Part shown: in pieces, positions 56,771 through 64,000 of the stretch
Layout of the letters: each line of letters starts with the position of its first letter
How positions within the stretch are numbered: position 1 is the stretch's first letter
Source of the DNA: Paramarasmius palmivorus
Lineage: Eukaryota > Basidiomycota > Agaricomycetes > Agaricales > Marasmiaceae
Length of the DNA: 64,000 bases
Assembly: GCA_037176845.1 (NCBI GenBank)
Contig: JAYKXP010000043.1
Coordinates: forward strand, 310,001-374,000
Direction of reading: 5' to 3'
Program-made: the position numbers and the translations under genes
Notes under the pieces: model-generated
The model's input: the letters and a program-made list of their open reading frames with translations, nothing else
Database searches by the model: none
What the model was told of the DNA's origin: nothing

Positions 56771-58992
56771 ATGATGTGGTCTGCGCTTTTGGCGTTCACC
56801 CTCGCTGCTTCTCAAGTAAATGCTCTCCTTCGTTTCCCCTGTGCTCAGCATACCGTTACGCGTGCGGATCCGTGAGCTGCTTATTCTCTGTTTCTATGTC
56901 GTCTCGTTGACATTGTCCTGGATTCCTAGATTGATTTCGCCAGGCAACGTCTCCGCCCATGTTCATCAGGTAAGATTAAGCTAGCATTACGGTGTCGTAT
57001 ATGGCTAATAGATGTCTCTTCAGGTCGTTGGTGGTGTAAGTCTCAGGTCAATGCCGTTTGTATATGGTCGCTGACCTCCGTACTCTCAATGATATAGAAC
57101 AGGTACGTTTTAACCCCAAGCCCTTACGGTGCTAGCCTGATCTTTGTCCAGCTTTGATTTCGCAATGCCGACTGGCCATGATCTTCAGTCGTCGACATGT
57201 AGTACCTGCTCAATCGTCGAGAACAAGTCAAACTACTGGACACCGACCCTGTACTTCCAGTCACCAAAGAATGGTACCTTCAAACGGGTGCGTTGTCACT
57301 CCTTGGTTTCAGTTCATGTTTTTGATTTTTTTTGCAGGTCGCTCAAAAGCCAGGTGGTTTGACTGGTAATCCCAACGGCGGAATGGTTGTCTACTATATC
57401 CAGATCGGCCAGGTTACTGCATTCCCTAAAGTAACAATCTGATGACAACTGCTATAGCCAGAGCACCAATCTGACCCCAATTGTTTCACAGGGCTTTCGA
57501 ATGATTTCTGGTGACCCATACCTCCGCTCATACGATAGCAATATCGATGATTCCAGATCCATAATGATGAGGTGTCTTGACACCGATCTCACCAGTGGAC
57601 CTGACGTGTATGGTATGCCTAAGACCAAGTGCAAGGGAGGCATTCGTAGTCAGATCAACTTCCCAACGTAAGTTTTCGGTAGTTTCACTGACTGGGATTT
57701 AGCTCACGCCGTCACTCCGCAGATGCTGGGACGGAAAGAACGTCGATACACCCAATCATAAGGTGTGTCTTCTTGTTGCGCTGGAGTGCTTTCGTTCACC
57801 GTAGAATCAGGATCATGTTCGCTATGCCATCGGTGCAAGTTTCGGCAATTTTGGTCAAGGATGCCCTTCTACTCATCCTGTCCAAATTCCGTTGCTTTTC
57901 CTCGAGACATATTGGGATACTACACCTTTCGATAACGAATGGCAAGAAGGCAGCACCCAGCCATTTGTGTGGGCAATGGGTGATCCGTAAGTCACAGTTC
58001 ACTTAGCCTGCATGAGTCTCAGTTGACAAGCAAATAGCACCGGTTTCGGATACCACGGCGACTACATGATGGGCTGGCCGGAGGACACGCTCAAGGCAGC
58101 CATGGCTCAATGCAACGACGCCAGTGGACAAGTCTCTTCTTGCTCTGTCCTGCACACGAGGTCAGAACAAGAGATGAATGACTGTTCCGTTCCAAACCGT
58201 GTCGAGGAAGATCTTGGCGGATGTATGTATTTCGAACATATCACTGGTTCGATCAAGATTAATCACGCTCAATAGGGCTCACTGAACTCCCCGGATGCAA
58301 CCCCATCTACAAAGGCCCCGAACGCGCCCCATTCACGTCTGGTTGCGGTGCTCCAGAAACCGTCCTTTCCAAAGACTCTGTCAGCTTCCTCAAGAGCGAC
58401 ATTTCAGGCTGGACTCCCGTAGGCTGTGCCAGCGAGAACAATGGGGAAACGTTGCTCAGTGGCGCCAGGACCACTATCAACATGATGTCTGTAGAAAAGT
58501 GCTTGAACTACTGCAACACACAGAAGATGACATACGCAGGCATCAAAGGGAATACTTGCTCGTGCTCAAACAACGTGAACACGAGCAAGTTCTCTAAGAG
58601 CTATGCTTGCGATAAGATCTGTTCGGGTGATGCTAATGGTAAGTGCTTGCGCTTGCCACTATCATTTCTGTGCCTGACGGCTGTCATTTAGAGTTCTGCG
58701 GTTCCGACAACCGCATCGCTGTGTACAGTGGCAAAGGTGCCATTGATTTGCCACCGGAGCCATCCAGTCCGCCCCCAAGCAACCCGCCGACGAGCACTCC
58801 CACGTCCAATCCCGGCGGAGGTGGAGGTGCGACCGTACCCAAGTGGGGACAATGCGGTGGTATTGGCGTAAGTCTAGTCTTTTTTGTCATTTCACATGTT
58901 AGCTGACGGTCCATCAGTGGACTGGAGGAACTGTTTGCGAGTCAGGATCCACCTGCAAGTACAGCAACGCGTATTATTCTCAGTGTCTGTAA
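56771..58992 (+). CDS. Secreted DUF1996-WSC-CBM1 protein
   Basis: A signal peptide (MMWSALLAFTLAASQVNA) leads a DUF1996 domain (about residues 20-290): RFPCAQHTVTRADPLISPG, the HVH..VVGG motif, FDFAMPTGHDLQ, CSTCSIVENKSNYWTP, WDGKNVDTPNHKDHV. Next is a WSC domain (GCASENNGETLL, CLNYCNTQKMTYAGI, CSCSNN, CSGDANEFCGS), a Pro/Ser/Gly linker, and a C-terminal fungal cellulose-binding CBM1 (KWGQCGGIGWTGGT, CESGSTCKYSNAYYSQCL). DUF1996 proteins are secreted and may act on wall or plant polysaccharide; WSC binds carbohydrate. Introns are numerous: exon 3 is 12 nt (57024-57035) and exon 4 only 5 nt (57098-57102), both inside the VVGG-NSF motif. Confidence 0.88.
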
Positions 58993-59196
58993 GGCAATGG
59001 GTTCACGGTCTTTTGCGTCTTTTCCGTACATGTTTATGCCTTTGTCTTTGTTTTGTATCGCTTACTTCAACGATCTTTTGTTCATGGTCAAGTACAGGTG
59101 ATGATAGGTGTATTGAGTATTACTTTGTGATTACATAGTTCGAGTCGTAGAAATATATCGTAAAGGTTCTGGTATATGTGATTTTCTAGTTCCACG
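58993..59196. other. Short 3' intergenic region
   Basis: Convergent 3' ends of the DUF1996 gene and the F-box-like gene; no gene. Confidence 0.5.
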
Positions 59197-60587
59197 TCAT
59201 GCCGGCAGCGAGGGATCCCAGACATGCTCAAATGTAACATTGAGAGATCCCCGCCCAGCACACCAAGGCATGCACCCCTCTACTTCCTTGCGCACTCTTT
59301 CTGACTTCCCCCTACTCTCATCATTCGCGCCAAAACTATATAATTGCGAGAAACGCACACCAACGACCATCTTGAACGATAAGCTTCTCAGCTGAGGAAA
59401 AGATGTGCTAAGCACTCTATCGAGCTCGCCCAAATCGACTTTTCCGTGTTTGAGCTCTGCAATCGAGATCGCGGATAAGGAAGGATGTGGAGTTTCGAGA
59501 CTAAGAATGGGAATGATAAGATCTGGATGTACATCGAGGTGTAATTCTTGCAGCTGAGGCCAGTTTCCTAGGTCAAATGCGCCAGGGTCGATTTCGACAT
59601 CGGGGTGTTCTGCAAACCGCGTCAGCTGACATTTGAGATTAGGAGAAATGATCCTTTACCTTGACGTCTCACGTCCCATTGCCATGTCAAGTTCAATGGT
59701 AACTTGAAGCGGAGCACTCGCAATTCTTGTGAGCCTCGAAGGAGGTAATCGACCTCATTCACAATTGTGCCGACTGACTTGTATGGCTGAGCTGTGAATG
59801 ACAGCTCGGCGGTTTGAAGGTTGGCAAGAAGTGGGAAACCCTTCAACAGCTCGGGGGAACCCAGGGAGATATGCTGGAGCGCAGGAATGGAAGATAACGG
59901 GGATATCGATTCCGACTCGTACGTCAAGTTCAAATTATGGTTCTGGGAATCGGCTCCTTCTACGTGCTTCGCATCCAAGAAGTCCAGCTTCTGGAAGAAA
60001 GGCGACTCTATAAACTTCGAGTATATGACCGCAGTACTGAACCGGCATCCATTGAGATGGAAGCTCTTGACTTTTGGAAGATCGTCGCAGAGAAAATGTA
60101 AGGCGTCCAACGGAAGGTGCTTGTTCCAGGAACCATACGTCTCACCTAGGACGATGTCAAGGAATTGAACCGATTCTACGGATCCGAATAAGGTTTCTAC
60201 TGGCCGGATGGTGATACCGCCAGGGCCCGGAAGAGAAGTGCCGCACCACCTCATGAATTGGTGCAAACCGAAGGAGTCGGAGGAGTGTTGACAACGACCG
60301 TCAAGGATAAGCTGCCGCACTCTGGTCAGATGAAGCGTGCAGTGCGGTGAACTGAAAATCTCCTTGAGCCTTTCGAAGCGATCTGCGGATCGCGGGGCAT
60401 AGAATCCGTTCGGTAACATGTACTTTCGTGAGGTTGCGACCCAGGAGCGGGCTACGAGTGAGCAGGCCAGAATGGGGGCACCTGGCCCACAGAGTTGGAG
60501 ATTGTCCTCATTAGAGGATATGGACCAGGAATCGAATGCAAGGTGTTCGATGATACAGTCGGTCAATTCGGGTGGGAGGATGGGCAT
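59197..60587 (-). CDS. F-box-like domain protein, 446 residues
   Basis: Two exons (59660-60587, 59197-59609) with a 50-bp intron. The start MPILPPELTDCIIEHL at 60587 opens directly into a fungal F-box-like helix (LPPEL..IIEHL), with SLVARSWVATSRKY as the next helix. The remainder has irregular leucine-rich segments (LDILLGETYG-like VQFLDIVLG, LPKVKSFHLNGC, LRVLRFKLPL, LQELHLDVHP). Such proteins are very numerous in mushrooms and are thought to act as substrate receptors of SCF ubiquitin ligases. A longer start at 60647 is possible but the added residues are low-complexity. Confidence 0.72.
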
Positions 60588-62516
60588 TGTTGTGAGTGCG
60601 AGAATGGAGATGGGCGAGAATGGATGTGGGCGAGAGACATTTTGCAAGGATAGCGTTTTAAGAAGACGATCTTAGGAGCTGTGTTCCGAATCAGTGCTGG
60701 TCAGAGCGCGGCGCCAGCTTTGGCGTGCGGGAACACTGCCGTGCATTTCAGTCCGGCAGCTAAGACTGCTCCTTCGAGCTAAAGCGCAGCTGGATAAATT
60801 AGTGCAGTTCAGGCCAAAAAAGAATATCACTGAATCCAAACTTCATTGGAATTGAAGCACATAATAAGATATGTAGGAACGCTTCTTGAAGAGAGACAGC
60901 TAGAGAGATCCAGGGAAGGGAGCTCTGACATCGTTGTCATGCGCAACAGGCAAGAGATAGATAAATAGATGGATCGACCTTTCCATCATTCCATGTGGGA
61001 AATTTGAATAAGTTTGAATCATGACCGGAACCATCATGCATCATGATTCATGCGCATCATTTTTCCTGTACATGTACCCAGCGTTCCATCCTCAGAAGTT
61101 CAGGCCATTCAAGACCCTAGATTATGGACTACATAGCAAGGCCCAGAGATGATCGGAAGCTCACTAGGGTACTGGCGTGATACAACAGTGTTCTTTTTCA
61201 TGTTTCCAAACTGATGCAATGGTTCAATTACAGAATCCGTCTCTATCAAAGACTTGATTTGGAATGAAGCAGGAAGACTCGACGACGTACTCACTTCAAT
61301 GGGTCTTGCCAGGCCCAAGGCAAGCCCAAGGGGTACTTAGACGGCTATGATATTTTTTCAACGGGTTAGTCTGTGCTCCCTTTGCGTGTTTTCATCGTTT
61401 ACGAGTATATTCTGTTCAGAGCGGTAGTTGAGTGACTCCAGATGCAACACAGACACTGCTCCGCTTTCGCCCTGCGGTTTTTTTTCTGAACTCGACATTC
61501 GCGCAACGGGCCCGTTTATCAGTAAAACGAAGATGCTAGGAGTGGTACTCTATTGAAAGCTCTGTAGAGAAGACGGAGGCCCTGCATGTCGGTGATTGCG
61601 GAGTGTTTACTGTTTCACGTCCTTCTAATACCCCCTCCCTGCAGTCCCCTAGGCCTCCTCAAGCAGTCGTCGTTCAAAAAGAGGATAGCATGAGAATATC
61701 AAGCTTCTGGCCATGGGTTGGATGGGGATCAGATTTTCAATGATCTGGATGTTCCCAATCTCTGTAGTTTGATGAACACGGGTCCTCGCTCATTACTACT
61801 ACGAAATTGGTACAAATGAACGAACCCACTTCTTTCCCTCTATCCGCGCCTGGAATCCCATGATACATCCTTTACCGCTTTACGGAAACCTTGGCAATGT
61901 CCGATATACGAGCGCTGTTCTGTGGCACAATGCACGTCTCAAAGGCATGTCCATCGTTCAGGCCTCAGGTGCAACCCGCTCCGTTAACACATCTAGTTGG
62001 ACTATCGAATGAGCACTCCATGTTCGGTGTCAGAACTGGTCGTAAATCATTGCTCTCACCGGCGTCGATCACGACTGATTGACCTGATGTCTATAAAAAG
62101 GTGGCGGCGTTCTAGATTGTGGCGTGCAGGATTCGTTTCTGTTGGTGTTATTAGCCTGTGCACTCTGCTGTTTTTGGTGTGCAGCGGCAATACTTCAGGC
62201 GACAGTCGAGTCCCTCGCAAGCCGTTCGCGGCGCGAAATTCGATGGTGTTTTCAGCATTGGATGGTACGCCAAGGCAAGGGGCGATCACACGGACGATGG
62301 TATTGGAGCAAGCAAGAACGACAATCTTATCAGCTATGCATGAGCCCCAGTACTTTGAGTTCAGCAAACCGCCTGTTGATTGATCAAGCCACAGCTTCTA
62401 ATTTGTCATCTCCTGAGTGGGCGGTGTCTTATCGTTGCGGGAGCCAAGGCAAGTGAGTATATATGCATTAGTTTTATGGATCTTTCTAATCGAGACCCAA
62501 ATTAGCCCGCTTCACT
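60588..62516. other. No confidently modelled gene; one TATA-like box
   Basis: About 1.9 kb. A TATA-like element (TATAAAAAGG) lies near 62092, followed by short frames at 61997-62383 and 62124-62456 that contain one hydrophobic stretch each. I could not decide between them or link them to the membrane protein downstream. Confidence 0.35.
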
Positions 62517-64000
62517 ATGGCCATCCCGACAGAAGAGTATGTTGCACCATACATTGCGCGCGAAGTGGTTATCAATTATCCAATAGCCACACTATCTGTA
62601 AGTGCCGTAGGTTGCCTCGACAGTTTCGTATCTCATCCTCGAAACAGATTATGTTTTACATCCATGGTGAGAAGATCTATTATTACTGGAATATGCTTGG
62701 CCTGACAGCCCTCCATGAACAGGGCTATATACACTCCTGTTTGCAAGATGTCTCCATATCCTCATTCGACGCCGGGGTCGACCAAATCGGCGACTATACA
62801 TAGGATGGACTATTGCACTATTTGTATTGGCTACAACTGCAAATTTGGTGCAAGCAGTACATCAAGTTCGGCAGGCCGGTATTGACTACGACGCAGCCAA
62901 GACTCGTAATTGGCATCCTCTTGTACGGTATCTGGCCAAAGATACGTTCAAGACGGTGTACATGTGCGTTCCGATCCTGTATCTCAGCCCTTTGTCGTGG
63001 TTTCTAACTCCCGTGTCACGCCAGTGTCTTGATGCAAATACTTCCAATGTTATTAGTGTAAGCCTTTCTTCTAGGTATAGCGGCTTTGAACTTACCAAAG
63101 AGCTTCAGGATGACGGCTGATTCGATGCTGGTACGGCTCATACTTCGGTGCCCGCCCTCTCTCTCGTTAAACCTAATATGAAGATACATCGGTGCTACAC
63201 GATATGGGGCTCTAGAAAACGAGTTGCGATTCCCTTGATCATTGCGTTATCGATGACATATGGTCTGTACCTTCGCACGTCTAGATAAGTTGATCTTACG
63301 CAAGCTTTCAGCTACCATTTTTGCTGCAGCGATTATGGAAGGCGTAGGTATCTACGATTCAAGACAGAAATGGCGATGGGCCCTATTTGATACTGCTGCT
63401 CTCATCAGTTATGCAGGCTGGAACACATCAGCCGGGCTCAACTTTGTATTGACAGCGCTTACAGGTGCGCAAATACTGTTTATTCTAGTTCACTATCTCA
63501 ATCTTGTCCACCAATCACTAGCTGGCCGTATCTGGTGGATAAGCCACAAAGCTCGCCACATATTGAGTCAAGCCGACAATCAGCAGTACCGAGCAATCAT
63601 AGCGATCATGTGAGAGAGAATCTATATCCACTTCACAGTACCAAGCCTGACACCCCTCCAGTCTAGAGTCTGGATTAATTTATCCCGTTCTTCAGATATT
63701 ATATATTATCACGCTGCGTATCTTGGATCCTGGAGGAATAGGCAACATGCCGGTTGATCTGTTCCCTGTCGTGTACCAAACGGCGGTGCGTATATCTTAT
63801 TTGCTTCAGGACTTCTACTGATACACCATCTAGGGTATAGCACCGACGTTGATTATTGTTCGCGCTGCAACAGGAAAAGCCATTGAAAGTGTTAACCAGG
63901 AGGTGTCGACCTTGCGCTTTGAAGAAGTGTTGGGGAAGAGTACACACGACTCGGCGCATATCCACGCGCTAGACCTGCCCTCGGGAGAGGCTACTGCAGC
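62517..64000 (+). CDS. Multi-pass membrane protein, Agaricomycete type, runs off the window
   Basis: Pieces from about seven exons read as one family of mushroom seven-span proteins of unknown function. Supported exons include WTIALFVLATTANLVQAVHQ (about 62802-62960), VLMQILPMLL (63027-63060), IHRCYTIWGSRKRVAIPLII (about 63182-63260), a long piece from EGVGIYDSRQKWRW to YRAIIAI (about 63328-63610), LRILDPGGIGNMPVDLFPVVYQTA (63694-63784), and the hallmark GIAPTLIIVRAATGK (from 63834). The first exon at 62517 (MAIPTEEYVAPYIARE) is a guess, and the link to the next exon is uncertain. The C terminus lies beyond base 64000, so the gene is partial. No ligand or partner is known for the family. Confidence 0.6.

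Noticed and set aside
1..64000. CRISPR arrays, rRNA genes, bacterial operons or phage genes
   Set aside because: No regularly spaced identical repeats, no rRNA signature, and the intron density and families are fungal.

Overview
The window looks like nuclear DNA of a mushroom-forming basidiomycete (Agaricomycetes). Nearly every gene I could model is broken by introns of about 45-75 bp with GT-AG ends. The gene families are typical of that group: cerato-platanins, MYND-finger proteins, a DUF1996-WSC-CBM1 wall protein, a LisH (Flo8/SSBP-type) regulator, a DUF6589-like protein, and large WRKY-GCM1-finger transposase relatives. I cannot name the species. All gene models come from hand-joined exons; where exon lengths are given, the sum is a multiple of three unless a frameshift is stated. 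|| Region 1 (1-15.4 kb) is accessory and transposon-like: a long palindrome near 2.6 kb, a 993-residue MULE-like transposase relative (3.7-7.1 kb), a TET/JBP-type 2OG-Fe(II) dioxygenase relative broken by one extra base (7.3-8.9 kb), a 103-bp near-perfect palindrome beside it, two diverged tandem paralogues of an unknown Cys-containing family (9.5-11.4 kb), and a DUF6589-like protein (13.2-15.4 kb). || Region 2 (15.4-20.6 kb) has no gene I can support, only decayed direct repeats. || Region 3 (20.6-36 kb) mixes secreted proteins and duplicated genes: a cerato-platanin, a mirror-image pair of 77-residue secreted proteins, three clustered MYND genes (two in a head-to-head mirror pair), an E2-like protein with a UBC core, a secreted Cys-rich 250-residue protein, an intron-bearing tRNA-Leu(CAG), and a frameshifted cerato-platanin. 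|| Region 4 (36.5-43.2 kb) holds an intact LisH regulator gene on the minus strand and, downstream of it, two partial copies of its 3' end that have turned into tandem arrays of its C-terminal acidic module. || Region 5 (43.2-51 kb) has hairpin-rich intergenic DNA followed by three cerato-platanin genes in a row, two of them a promoter-inclusive tandem duplication. || Region 6 (51-64 kb) holds a GLTP-fold lipid-transfer protein with an Arg where glycolipid binders carry Trp, an intronless membrane protein, a DUF1996-WSC-CBM1 protein with a 5-nt micro-exon, an F-box-like protein, and a multi-pass membrane protein running off the end. || The recurring theme is local duplication (tandem, inverted and partial) feeding secreted effector-like and regulatory families. 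All five cerato-platanin copies lie within 30 kb.
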